The position numbers and the translations under genes were made by a program. Source: Nephrocerus scutellatus (Eukaryota; Arthropoda; Insecta; Diptera; Pipunculidae). From it: a DNA stretch of 64,000 bases. Below the pieces are notes generated by a model. It saw only the letters and a list, made by a program, of their open reading frames with translations, did no database searches and was not told the origin of the DNA. This document shows positions 1 through 10,337 of the stretch, one piece after another. Location of the stretch: positions 24,342,669 to 24,406,668 of the forward strand of contig OX352762.1 in NCBI GenBank assembly GCA_947095585.1. Reading direction: 5' to 3'. Within the stretch, counting starts at the first letter, position 1; each line of letters opens with the position of its first letter.

Positions 1-345
1 ATACAAATATTTTACAAAATTTACGCGATTTTCTTCAAATTTTATACGCATCTGTATCTCCGATGGACAACACTTTTTATAAAAATTTGGTCCCCGGGGG
101 CCAATACAAATTTTATAAAAAAAAATACACGACTTTTTTCAAATTTTATACGCATATGTATCTCAGACGTAGAACACTTCTTGTAAAAATATGTTAGTGA
201 TCGGGTCCCGGGGTCGGGGGGCTCCCATACAAGTTTTAAAAAAAAATGTTCCCGATTTTCTTTAAATTTTATACGCATGTGTATCTCCGATTGACAAAAC
301 TTTTTGTAGACATTTGGATATGATCGGGCAAATTTTTTCAAACTT
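1..345. repeat. Degenerate tandem repeat with G/C-rich palindromic core
   Basis: About three units spaced 108 to 120 bp apart. Each has the block TTTTATACGCAT followed by a G/C-rich core around GGGGGCTCCCATAC. Related sequence recurs at 41240-41550, 46325-46435 and 48475-48700, so this is a dispersed family. No coding potential is evident. The left edge is cut by the window, so the true extent is unknown. Confidence 0.6.
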
Positions 346-817
346 TGCTCATTACGTATCCCCGATTAGAGAATTTACACGAAAAATCTGCCAGATCAAA
401 AAAAAATTATCTGCGGTTTTTTTTCAGTTTTATTTTTCATCTGAATGCTCCAAAATAATCGACATGACATGTCTCATGTTTAAAGAAACAAACAACTACA
501 ACTGTACAAAAATGATATGTTAATTTTTTCAGAGTAAAAATATCGTATCCGGTGTGTAAAAAAAGAAAAAAAAATTTTTAGAGAGTGAAAAAAAAACAGA
601 TCTGAATTTTGACAGTTAAATTTTCTCCGATTTTTAAGGCATAAAAAATCACACACAAATACAACGATAACTATTTTTAATTTTGCTGCATGTAGAACAT
701 CTCTTCCAAACGAACAGTCTCTTCACTTATGTTACTTTAGATACAGCTATTAATTTTCATAATTCAGTCCAATCGAACGCGGCTAATGTAGATTTCTACA
801 ATTTAAATTCATATTCA
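346..817. other. AT-rich intergenic DNA without recognisable feature
   Basis: A/T-rich sequence with many A and T runs. No conserved coding stretch, RNA gene or clear repeat boundary was seen. Confidence 0.4.
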
Positions 818-963
818 ACTAAAGCCGTATTTTATTGCCGAGGAACAACAACAATTGCACTGTCGAATTCCTTCTTTGGAATTGTGAAAACCTGCTGTTT
901 GGTTGGTTTTGGCTGGTTTTGACATTCGAATTCCTAACTCGCTCGGCAATTAAATGCAGCTTA
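818..963. mobile_element. MITE-like short inverted-repeat element, copy 1a
   Basis: Begins with AAGCCGTATTTTATTGCCG and ends with CGGCAATTAAATGCAGCTT, an imperfect terminal inverted repeat. The interior has ACAACAACAATTGCAC and a GGTTTTGGCTGG block. The same ends and interior recur at 971-1098, 12194-12334 and 49275-49405. It has no coding capacity and the transposase family is unknown. Confidence 0.55.
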
Positions 964-970
964 AATTACT

Positions 971-1098
971 TAACTATAGCTGTATTTTATATGCAGAGGA
1001 ATAAGGAATTACAACAACAATTGCACTATCTTATTCCCTCTGTTTTGCTAATTTCCAAATTCTAATTCTTTATTCCTCGGCAAATTAAATACGCCTTA
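971..1098. mobile_element. MITE-like short inverted-repeat element, copy 1b
   Basis: Starts with TATAGCTGTATTTTATATGC, has the interior block ACAACAACAATTGCAC, and ends near CGGCAAATTAAATACGCC. It lies directly after copy 1a in the same orientation, about 270 bp upstream of the AGBE start codon, so it could lie in or near the AGBE promoter. Confidence 0.5.
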
Positions 1099-1366
1099 TA
1101 TCAGTACATTAGTACATTTACTTTCACTGTTTCACATTAAGTCAGATTATATTTATATCATTCTATCATGCCTCCTCTTTTGAACGTTTGTTCTCGTTAA
1201 TCATTCTCAGATCTTGTCTCTTGTGTTTCTGCTATGCAGCATGCTAACATTGTAGTTTGCGAATTTGATAAGAGAAAATTTTTAAAAAATTTAATTTAGT
1301 TGCAAAATTTTTTGCATCGGCGCCGGCTGTATTGTTGCTTGTTGGTCGAACGTCGTCTTACGCAAA

Positions 1367-4300
1367 ATGGATCCAAATAATGGTGAAGTAAAGGACATTG
1401 ATAAATTACTTAAGTTGGATTCTTATTTAAAACTGTTTGAGAAGGAAATCCGTAGAAGGTGTGTTACATCGCTATTAATAATATGTGCAATATAAATATT
1501 CACTTCATTAACAAATGTTGGTACTGAAGGTCTCTGCAAACAAATCGCCGGCAATGTCAGTTCAAGGTTATTTCATTAAAGAAAAACAAGATATTTTCAT
1601 TAAACGGAAGGCCTATCGCACATTTGTGGATTGTTGTGACCTGCCCTGCCGAAAATTACAAATAATGTATTTTAAGTGCAATTTGGGAACTTCATGTGGA
1701 ATTCGGAATGATTGACCTCATCTTTGCTTACATTTTGTTTGCGTTATCTCGGATGTTTAGTACGGAAGGCTCTGCTGACGTCGTGCACGCGCAGTGAAGG
1801 CTTTCGTTTTTAGGCAAAAAAGCTGCAATGATACGCAGGATAATAATTATACTGCGTGAATGTTATATTGCAGAAAAGGTTATCAGTAAAAATTATGTCA
1901 GATAAAAATAATATAAGTAGGTATATACTTGGAAATAACTTCTTATTAATGTAATCTCGTCCGACTTAGACTTTTAGCGTGGGCCAATGAAAAAATGTTC
2001 CTAACTTTCTTCGGTTTAAAGTTTTCCAGGTTACTTTTAGGAATTGGCATTTGTTCGATTTATCAAAAATTGGGCTCAACTACAGTATAGTGGCCAAGCC
2101 GGCGATGTGCCCTCTCCCTTCTCACCCGACCCTAAAACCATCCACCGCTCGTCCGCCCATTAAAGGCTTCGTCAAACAGAACCATCCAGCGGCGGGGGCA
2201 GATGAATCTGCACACCGCGGTCGCTGTACTGCGTAGAATTTAACCATTTTGCTCAAACAGAATGCAGGCCCAGTCAAGAACGCAGCGGGCAGATATCAAG
2301 TTGTAGTCTGTCTGATGAGGTGGCGAAATTTAAAAATTTTGGTGCGCCCAAATGGGTTTGTATGATACACGGCACTCCGACTACAAAGATGTATCAAAAA
2401 AATTAAAAAATTAGGGTGAGATAGGTAAAACTCTGAATGTATTAGTTACTAGCCGAAATACCCAAGTGGCCACCAAGGCACACCTTAAGCTACCCCCCCC
2501 CCCCCAGCACGTACACCATCTATCAAATCCACAGTCTCGGAGTCGCTTAAATAAACAATACCTAGCCACCCACCACGTCAACCCCCTCTATCGCTATCAC
2601 CACAATAACATCGACCCAACCGACCCCACAACATCCCAAGTTGCAGCTATATCGAATTAACGGTCTTCGAGTTAATCACATACAGACAAAGTTTTATTTT
2701 CTCTATATGTATTAACTTCGCCGTTGGCGCAGTGGATAAGAGCATGACTGCTGAGCTAGAGGTTCGTGGTTCGAATACCAGTAACACCAAAAGTATTTTT
2801 CCAAGGTGTCACACCTCTCGCGAAAGTCTGACAAACGTCCGAAAGTAATATATTGCTTCTCAATGCGTCGTTCGGATCCAGCAATAAATTGTAGGTCCTC
2901 TTCATTTGTGTGCAAAAATATACATGCTCAACGCAAATTGTTTGCGATAAGCTAGGCTTTGGACCGCAATTATACTAACTTCGAGTGCCCGTGGCACGTC
3001 TGTTGGTCTGTCTGTCGTGGAATATGGGAGGGAAGGTTGTTTCTTGTCAAATAAAAAGTAACACAAGAAATTCTCCTTTTACTTTCGTTTATTTAGGCCT
3101 GAATCGATAGACGTTACTACAACTAAAACTCATGCTATAGCAAGGGAATAGAGTGGAATGGAACGTTGTAGCAAGGCTTGTAGTCATCAAAATCCGTCAC
3201 TAAAAGCATTGCGTTTAGTTATAATTATATGCGTCTATCGATTGCACCCAAAAAGTATGTACCGAGAAGTTTTTCTACACTTACTTATTTTCAAATTGAT
3301 ATTCATTGTCATTGTGAGCTAGAATTCTCTTTTGAACTCCGATAGTTCAGTCTTCAGTGGATGCACATTCACATTTGCCAGGAAAATATATATTTCAACA
3401 GCTTTGTTGATATTTGATTTCTATCATAAAGGACGGAAAAAGGTACTTGGCTAGAGAGGGGGTCTTTTGAGGTTCGTCTGAGAGTTTTTTAGGGGCATTT
3501 TAAGGGTATTTGAAAAGGGTTCCTTTGCGGTCTTTTAAGGATTTTTGGTGGTCTTTTGGCGTCTTTTAAGGGTCTTCTAGAGATATTTTAGGTGTCTTTG
3601 AGGGTCTTTTACTGTCATTTTGCTTGCGCGCATTAACGCATCGGCATAGAACACTACAAGAATATTTTATCAACAAAAAATATAGATGGGAAAGAATTAT
3701 TTTCTTAGCTATTTATTTATAAGTTAATCAAACATTATTCTGTTTTACATGACCAGCTACTTGCATATAGTATATAGGTGTTCCTCTTCTTGGTACAGAA
3801 TATCATAATATACCACATTTTGGGTGGTGATTTAAATGTAAATTTTGCTGATGAATGATTTGATATCATTAAATAACATTATGCGTGAAAAATTCAATCT
3901 GCATATAAATAATGATCCTAAGATAGCAGCAACAAAATCTGGAACTGCAATAGATGATGTTTTTTTTACACAATATCCAGAGAATGTTGAGTCAAAATCG
4001 AACGTTTCAGAGTTAACCTATCATAACCCTACAGCGCAACAAAATGCCACAATTGAATAAATCAGAATGCTCTATAATATAAAATAGAAAAATATGTACA
4101 CATTAGATTTTTTTTAAAAATAAATATAAAATATCCTCAAAAGACCTCTCAAAAGAGCCCTAAAATACCTCCTAAAAGATCCCCAAAAGACTGCCAAAAG
4201 ACCACCCTCAAAAACTTTCAAAAGACCGCCAAAACATTTCCAAAAGAAACCCAATTACCACCAAAAGAAAAGTAAAGAAAAAAGAATCCCAAAAGACCTC

Positions 4301-7300
4301 TCAAAAATATCTTCTAAAATCTCCCAAAACACTCCAAATAGACCTCCAAAAGACCATGTAAAGGCCCCAAAAATACCACCAAAAACCCTTAAAAGAGTCC
4401 CATAAAACCCCAAAAAACTAAAAGAGCATCAAAACACTACCAAAAGATCCCCAAAAGACCACCAAAAGATCCCCAAATACCCCAAAAAGACTACTAAAAA
4501 ACTGGCAAAACACCTCAGAAGGACCCCCAAAAACCTTCCAAAATGTCCCTAAAAGACCCTCGAAAATCCCCAAAGTACCACCAAAATACCCTTAAAATAC
4601 CTCCCGAATTCCCCTAAAAATTCCAAAAAGACCACTAAAAGGCCCCAAAAGTAAAACAAAGATGTCGAAAAACGTTTAATGGTTTGTGTACTATTTATTT
4701 GGTTGCTCAGACAGTGGACAGTGGAACAATTAAATCATCATGTCGCACTTTCGTAATATAATTTCAATAAAACTAATATTTTTCTTAATTTAATCCTATT
4801 AATCCTTAAATCCTGTAAATACTTTAAGAATTTTAAAATAGTTTTCTCTCTCTGCCATCCAAAATATACCATCCTACTATATACTTAAAAAACGTTTATT
4901 TGAAGCTTATATTGGCTGACACGTGTACTCTGTACACACGCATTTTTTTACATAAATCGGGAGGTCCCAGTTGATTTTTTCAGAAATCGGCCAACTAGAT
5001 AGAAGTGGCAGTTTACTTGTACAGTTTTTCGAGTTTTTGCAAATGAGAAATATAAAAAAATAATAATATGCATTTACTGAAGATTCCGGTCCCCCCGACC
5101 ATAAAAGAAAGTAGTATTGTGCCCACGCCTCCATTAAAAAAAAACTCGAAATAGGGCCACCTAGCTTGTAGACAAACTGCAGTATAGCGGCTCAGGACTT
5201 TGATGGACCCTCAAACCCTCTCATCTTAAATGTCTTAATAACTGGATCTCAAAAATTACATGTAAATGACAATGTAAAAAACCATCTAAAAAGCTGGACG
5301 ATATCACCCCATTGATCATATAATTTGTCATCTCCTTGCCGCCCTCGCCATGGTGCTATGGGTGTCTTACCACCACTATTTATAGCAGCGCATCCAAAAA
5401 CTATGGATTCGACACTTATACACTAAGATATATTAAGAACACATTTTCAACCGTTATATTCGTCTAATACACGTCTAAATATCTAAATAACAAAAATATT
5501 TCTTTAAATAACAGACATGGCGTCCTTAAGGACTGGATTAACAAAATTGATAAACTCGAAGGTGGTATGGACGGATTCTCTCAAGGCTATAAATATTATG
5601 GACTACATTTTCAACCGGATAATTCCGTCATTGCACGAGAGTGGGCGCCTGGCGCAAATAATTTGTATTTGACGGGCGATTTCAGTAAGTAAAATAATAA
5701 TACTAAATTATTCTCTTATTTATAGACTTTTATTTTCACTGTTCACTGTATTGTAGACAACTGGCAATGGGAGAAACATCCATTTAAGAAGCTGGACTTT
5801 GGCAAATGGGAGATTCATTTGCCAGCAAATGCTGACGGATCTGCGCCGATTCGTCACCTTAGTGAGATCAAAGTGATCGTTCGAAATAACAGCGGACAAT
5901 TGCTGGATCGTCTGTCGCCGTGGGCAAAGTATGTCCGCCAACCGCCTAAGGAAGCCAAACAGGGCGTCAATTATAAGCAGTATGTGTGGAACCCACCTCC
6001 GAATGAATGTTACAAATTTGTTCACCCGCGTCCAAAGCGTCCGCAATCACTTCGCGTCTACGAATGTCATGTTGGCATCGCTTCACAGGAAGCAAAGATT
6101 GGTACATATCAGAATTTTGCTGAAAATATAATTCCACGTATCAAAAACCAGGGATACAACGCTATTCAAGTGATGGCCATTATGGAGCATGCTTACTATG
6201 CAAGCTTTGGATATCAGATTACAAGTTTCTATGCAGCATCCAGCCGTTACGGAACTCCAGATGAACTTAAACAAATGATCGATGTGGCACATGCTAATGG
6301 ACTGTATGTTCTGCTCGATGTCGTGCATTCACATGCCAGCAAGAACGTTCAGGATGGTCTGAATCAATTCGATGGTACAAATAGTTGTTTCTTTCATGAT
6401 GGACCACGAGGCGAACACGCTCTCTGGGACAGTCGCCTATTTAACTACGTGGAATATGAAGTATTACGTTTTTTGTTGTCGAACTTACGCTGGTGGCACG
6501 ATGAGTACAATTTCGATGGATATAGGTGAGTTGCGCTACAGAGACTTGTTTGAAATCGATGTATTAAAGTTTTTGCGGTTAATTTAATTTTTTCGTTTAA
6601 AGATTTGATGGTGTCACATCGATGCTGTACCATTCACGCGGCATTGGCGAAGGTTTCAGTGGCGATTATAATGAATACTTTGGCCTTAATGTTGACACTG
6701 ATGCTCTGAACTATTTGACGTTGGCCAATAATATGATACACGAACTGTACCCTGAAGTGATTACTATTGCTGAGGTAAGTCTTGCCTAGATTTATATTTT
6801 ATCCGGCTTATGTATGTATATAAATGACTTTCTGGGTACAGGATGTGTCGGGCATGCCTACCCTCTGTCGACCAGTATCAGAAGGCGGAATCGGTTTCGA
6901 TTATCGCCTTGGAATGGCGATTCCAGACAAATGGATTGAATACCTAAAAGAACGCACTGACGATCAATGGGAAATGGGTAACATTGTGCACACGCTCAGC
7001 AATCGACGGTGGAAAGAGAACACAGTTGCCTATGCTGAATCGCATGATCAGGCATTGGTCGGAGATAAAACAATTGCATTTTGGCTGATGGATAAGGAGA
7101 TGTACACACACATGTCGGTAATGTCTGAGCCATCGTTGATTATCGATCGTGGTCTGGCACTGCACAAGATGATTCGCCTTATTACACATTCTTTGGGTGG
7201 TGAAGCCTATTTAAACTTTATGGGTAATGAGTTTGGCCATCCAGAATGGTTGGATTTTCCACGCGCCGGCAATAACGACTCATATCACTACGCTCGTCGG

Positions 7301-7772
7301 CAGTGGAACCTGGTTGATGATCCTCTGCTTAAATACAAGTTCCTAAATGAGTTTGATCGTGGAATGAATTTCGCCGAAGAGAAATACGGTTGGCTGCATT
7401 CCGATCCTGGGTATGTTAGTTGCAAGCATGAGGGTGACAAAGTAATTGCTTTCGAACGGGCTGGGTTAGTGTTCGTATTCAATTTTCACCCAACACAAAG
7501 TTTTACTGGCTACCGAGTTGGAACGAATTGGGCTGGAACATATCAAGCAATTTTGAGCTCTGACGATGATCAATATGGTGGACAAAATCGTATCGACAAA
7601 AATTGTAAACATTTCTCAAATCCCGAAGGACATGCTGGCCGCTCTAATTTCATTGAAGTAATAGTGAAATTTAGTCCTAGCTGCAGGTTTTTTATATTAA
7701 ATTGTGTCCTTTTTTTTATAGGTTTATACGCCGTCACGAACAGCTGTTGTCTACGCTCGGGTTAGCGATTAG
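1367..7772 (+). CDS. AGBE: 1,4-alpha-glucan branching enzyme (glycogen branching enzyme), 6 exons
   Basis: Exons: 1367-1458, 5515-5684, 5757-6525, 6603-6774, 6842-7657 and 7722-7772. All junctions are GT/AG and phases agree, giving 689 residues, close to the family's roughly 690-700. The enzyme moves alpha-1,4-glucan segments to alpha-1,6 branch points during cytosolic glycogen synthesis. An N-terminal CBM48-type region (REWAPGA, LTGDFNNW) precedes the GH13 barrel. GH13 signatures are visible: DVVHSH from residue 275, RFDGVTS with nucleophile D346, the acid/base E401 at the exon 4 end, and ESHD with D470. The 55 and 69 residue spacings between D346, E401 and D470 fit the animal enzyme. The start sits in a fly-like context (GCAAAATGG), and exon 1 encodes the conserved lead-in ending EKEIRRR. 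Intron 1 is 4056 bp and repeat-filled; the others are about 50-80 bp. No damage is seen and the gene looks functional. Confidence 0.96.
2445..2700 (-). mobile_element. Helitron-like dispersed repeat, copy 1
   Basis: The 3' terminus CTAG is at 2449-2452, next to GCCGAAATACCC. The other end is AAAGTTTTATTTTC near 2690. It shares CCTAGCCACCCACCACGTCA and the GGTCTTCGAGT block with copies at 9178-9425 and 27395-27560. No replicase is encoded, so it would be non-autonomous. It lies in AGBE intron 1. Confidence 0.4.
2720..2972 (+). mobile_element. tRNA-derived SINE, most complete copy
   Basis: The head looks like a tRNA gene, with an A box TGGCGCAGTGG at 2725-2735 and a B box GGTTCGAATACC at 2768-2779 that carries one extra base. 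It is followed by about 190 bp of unrelated body ending in CTAGGCTTTGGACCGCAAT. The body recurs inverted at 39212-39470 and as a short piece at 22624-22690. A proper acceptor stem cannot be formed, so this is a SINE and not a working tRNA gene. Confidence 0.65.
3085..3255. repeat. Dispersed repeat (GGAACGTTGTAGCAAG family), copy 1
   Basis: Shares ACTCATGCTATAGCAA, GAATAGAGTGGAATGGAACG and TAGTCATCAAAATCC in the same order with 20850-21040. Both copies also carry ACGTCTATCGATT-like sequence at their edges. It has no coding potential and the element class is unknown. Confidence 0.5.
3455..3622. repeat. Fold-back left arm: degenerate GGTCTTTT tandem array
   Basis: A run of short imperfect units of the kind GGTCTTTTgg, about 10-12 bp each. 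It is the reverse complement of the CCAAAAGACC array at 4132-4655. Together they form an inverted pair around about 510 bp of central DNA within AGBE intron 1. Confidence 0.6.
3820..4060 (+). pseudogene. Fragment of apurinic-endonuclease-like domain from a mobile element
   Basis: The frame reads [11 protein letters not shown] before a stop, then [19 protein letters not shown] and [15 protein letters not shown]. This resembles the endonuclease domain in some non-LTR retrotransposons and in endonuclease-bearing Helitrons (Helentrons). About 75 residues can be followed before the frame decays. It lies between the two arms of the inverted array. Family recognition comes from memory of the motif and is tentative. 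Confidence 0.4.
4132..4655. repeat. Fold-back right arm: degenerate CCAAAAGACC tandem array
   Basis: About 520 bp of imperfect roughly 10-11 bp units based on CCAAAAGACC, with drift such as CCCCAAAAGACCACC. It is complementary in sense to the shorter array at 3455-3622. It could form long hairpins in DNA or in the AGBE pre-mRNA. No coding function is apparent. Confidence 0.65.
4905..5150. repeat. Dispersed repeat sharing GAAGATTCCGG with 27030-27240
   Basis: The order of blocks GTGGCAGTTTACTTGTAC, GCAAATGA, an A-rich run and ACTGAAGATTCCGG is repeated at 27030-27240 in the same orientation. It has no coding potential. It lies in AGBE intron 1 upstream of exon 2. Confidence 0.45.
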
Positions 7773-8197
7773 GAGAACAAAAATTCAACATTAATGTGCT
7801 ATCATAATCCCCTAGTAGTAATGTAATTGTTTTTTTTTTGTTACTGTAATATAAAATTGTTGATATAAAAAAAACATTTTTGTACAAAAGATAAAGTTGG
7901 AGTTTCTACAAATTGTATAACTAAAGCGATGTAATATTATCGTATGAACTCCTGTGATTTTATATATTTCCGGTGACAACATTAACTCCTTAGCTATATT
8001 GAACATAAAATAATTTATTAATTAGAAAGAAGCTTGTGCATTTGCGAATGTTCATTGTGAAGATGCGATATATAAGCAGATCCAAGTGGAAAACAGAATA
8101 TCGCAAAAATAAAAGAAGGTAAGATGTAGAGAATAGTCTCCGCACCACGATATACGTGTTGCTTTGTAAATTTATAACGTCAATGTCGTTGGGTAGA
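7773..8197. other. Convergent 3' flanks of AGBE and Spt-I
   Basis: The 425 bp between the two stop codons must hold both 3' untranslated regions. On the minus strand AATAAA lies at 8019-8014. On the plus strand an AATAAA is at 8108-8113. If both are used, the two transcripts overlap tail to tail by roughly 100 bp. No other feature is seen. Confidence 0.5.
8014..8019 (-). promoter_or_regulatory. Candidate polyadenylation signal for Spt-I
   Basis: Minus-strand AATAAA about 180 nt after the Spt-I stop codon. The position suits a short 3' untranslated region. Cleavage site not known. Confidence 0.45.
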
Positions 8198-10337
8198 TTA
8201 GAGCGATGAGACAGCTAACAGCACTTGTGCTGAGACTGATTCAATAACTTCGAATGCCTGATGAATTTCTGCATAGGTGAGTAAACGGTTTGATGTCACT
8301 CGTATACTTGGACGCTGTGGAAACTTCTCCATTTCGTCTAAATAACGTGCCTCAACAACAGCAATGCCGCGGGAAATACACTACAAACAGTTATAAGAGT
8401 ATTACATAGAGCAACATAATATGCATTTTTTACCTTGTCAGCAATTTCGGCTAAGAGCTGCTGTTCCACATGATCATCGGTTTCACGTTTGGCAATGTAC
8501 AAGTGCTTCACTGGAGAAAGGTTATCCCCACAAAGCTTTAATTTGGAGAATTGCGAAAACTTGGAATGCATTATACTTGTTACTTTCGCCAGTTCAGAAA
8601 ACATTTCTGGTTCTTTTTCAAATCGATCAAGTGCGCTGATAGCAGCTTGCGTTAACAATGGTGGCAGCGATGCTGAGAAACAATATCCTAACCCAGACAA
8701 TCTCTGATGTTCAACAATAAATGATGAGCCAACGCAGAAGCCGCCAACCGAAGCAACAGCAAATTCCATGCTAGCTGAGATGAGATCGACTTCAAGACGC
8801 TGTTCGAAGAGAATTGAAAACACTTTGTAACATTGTTTTTTGAGTAAAATGTTATCAAGACATTTACATCTACGCTAAAATGTTCTGTTAAGCCGTGTCC
8901 TGTTTTACCCAATGTTCCAAAAGAGATACTCTCGTCCAAAAACAGACGCAGTTTATATTTTGATCGTAGTGCAACCAATTCAGGTAACGGACAGATATTG
9001 CCGGTGTTGATGTAAATTCCTTCAGCAACTAGAAAGCGGCGGGTTTTTGCAGCTTTTTTTGGGTTCTTCGTTCAAAAAGAAAAATCGAGAATGATTTTTA
9101 CGAACAATACAAGTACGTACACAATTGTCAAACTATTAAAATTATAATCTTAATATATAAAAATGAAACTTTGTATTTTAGGTGGGGACGGTTGGGGTGC
9201 ATGTTTGTAGGTTCGTGTAAGGGTTAGTGTGATGATTGTGTTGAGGGCTTAGAAATGGTGGGTGGCTAGGTTCAGTTTGTATATGATTGACTCGAAGACC
9301 GTGCATTTGATAGATAGACGTGATATATGTGACTTGGATGGTCTTGGTAGTCAGTTGGGTGGGGATAGTGTGTTGTGGACAGTGTGGTGGGGGTTGCCAG
9401 GCAACGCTGGGTATTTCAGCTAGTATATTATTAAACGCAAAAATTACCTTAAAATCTCGTTTCTGTTGTTCGATTAGCAGCCTTTCTAGATCTTCCATAT
9501 TATTATGCTTAAAAAAGTACACAGTACTGCGTGAAGCATCTAAGCCCTTTTGAATGGAAAAGTTTACAGCTTCATCTCTGAAATCGCCGGAAAAAATCGA
9601 TATATGTAATGAACACTTCATTTGATATATTAGATACAATGATTACGTTCGTTTTGAACAAAAATGATACATACGCAAAAATCACATCTGCTCGCTTGGA
9701 ATACGCCGGAATGGCACTAGCAATTGTCGAAAAACCATATGAATAAACGACAGACTCTTCTGTGCTCATGAATTTTGCAAATCTATTCTCGAGTTCCAGA
9801 TGCACATCTAACGTGGAAGATGTATTTTAGAAAATTGATACACTAATTAAAAGTTCAAGGTACAAATAACAACCCATTGTTCCGTAGAAACCACGCGGCC
9901 CACATGACCCAACACCGTATTTGCGCAAACTAGTGCAAGCATTCTCAAGAATCTTTTCATCTTCAAGCAGTCCTAGATAGTTATGTGTTGCAAGATTGAG
10001 ACAATTGGTGCCATCGACAGTTACACGCTTTCCCATCTTTGATTGGACGAGACGTGTCGTAAGCATTGGGTGATTAATATCAACATCACAAACTAGCGGC
10101 TCTGGATGATAATTCTCTATAATTTCATCTTCTTCAGCTTTTGTGAAATGTTTCCGACCATTCCGTTTGTATAGCACAAGCCAAATAACTGAAAAAAGTA
10201 ACAGTGCCTCCAGAACAATTGTATAAAGTGGAGTCTGCAGCATAAAAATTAATTGTATGGTTACAAAAGTAAAGGTTTATTCTTACGTTGCGAAATATCT
10301 TCTCGATTTCGTTAAACAAATATGGAATTGCAACCAT
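8198..10337 (-). CDS. Spt-I: Serine palmitoyltransferase long-chain base subunit 1, 7 exons
   Basis: Exons in transcript order: 10337-10287, 10234-9874, 9807-9675, 9577-9448, 9065-8868, 8799-8434 and 8380-8198. Phases agree and give 473 residues, equal to human SPTLC1. This ER subunit pairs with the catalytic SPTLC2-type partner to condense serine and palmitoyl-CoA, the first step of sphingolipid synthesis. A hydrophobic segment near residues 20-40 ([17 protein letters not shown]) fits the single membrane anchor. The alpha-oxoamine synthase fold shows [43 protein letters not shown] and [20 protein letters not shown]128 aligns with the cysteine mutated in human hereditary sensory neuropathy (C133). 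No PLP-lysine motif is seen, as expected for subunit 1. The ATG at 10337 was chosen because the upstream in-frame extension has only TTG. Intron 4 carries a Helitron-like insertion. Confidence 0.95.
9178..9425 (+). mobile_element. Helitron-like dispersed repeat, copy 2
   Basis: Ends in GGGTATTTCAGCTAG at 9423, followed by T. About a dozen bases before the end is a short hairpin, CCAG GCAACG CTGG. CTAG before T with a preceding hairpin is the usual Helitron 3' end. It shares the AGCCACCCACC and GGTCTTCGAGT blocks with copies at 2445-2700 and 27395-27560. It sits in Spt-I intron 4. Confidence 0.5.

Noticed and set aside
2720..2792. Functional tRNA gene
   Set aside because: A and B boxes are present but the B box has an extra base, and the 5' and 3' ends do not form an acceptor stem. 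The downstream body marks it as a SINE.
4132..4655. Coding low-complexity protein
   Set aside because: The CCAAAAGACC array has stops or frame drift in all frames and its unit length is not a stable multiple of three.
6083..6328. Minus-strand open frame inside AGBE
   Set aside because: Antisense shadow of AGBE exon 3; no family resemblance.
8421..8707. Plus-strand open frames
   Set aside because: Antisense shadows of Spt-I exon 6.
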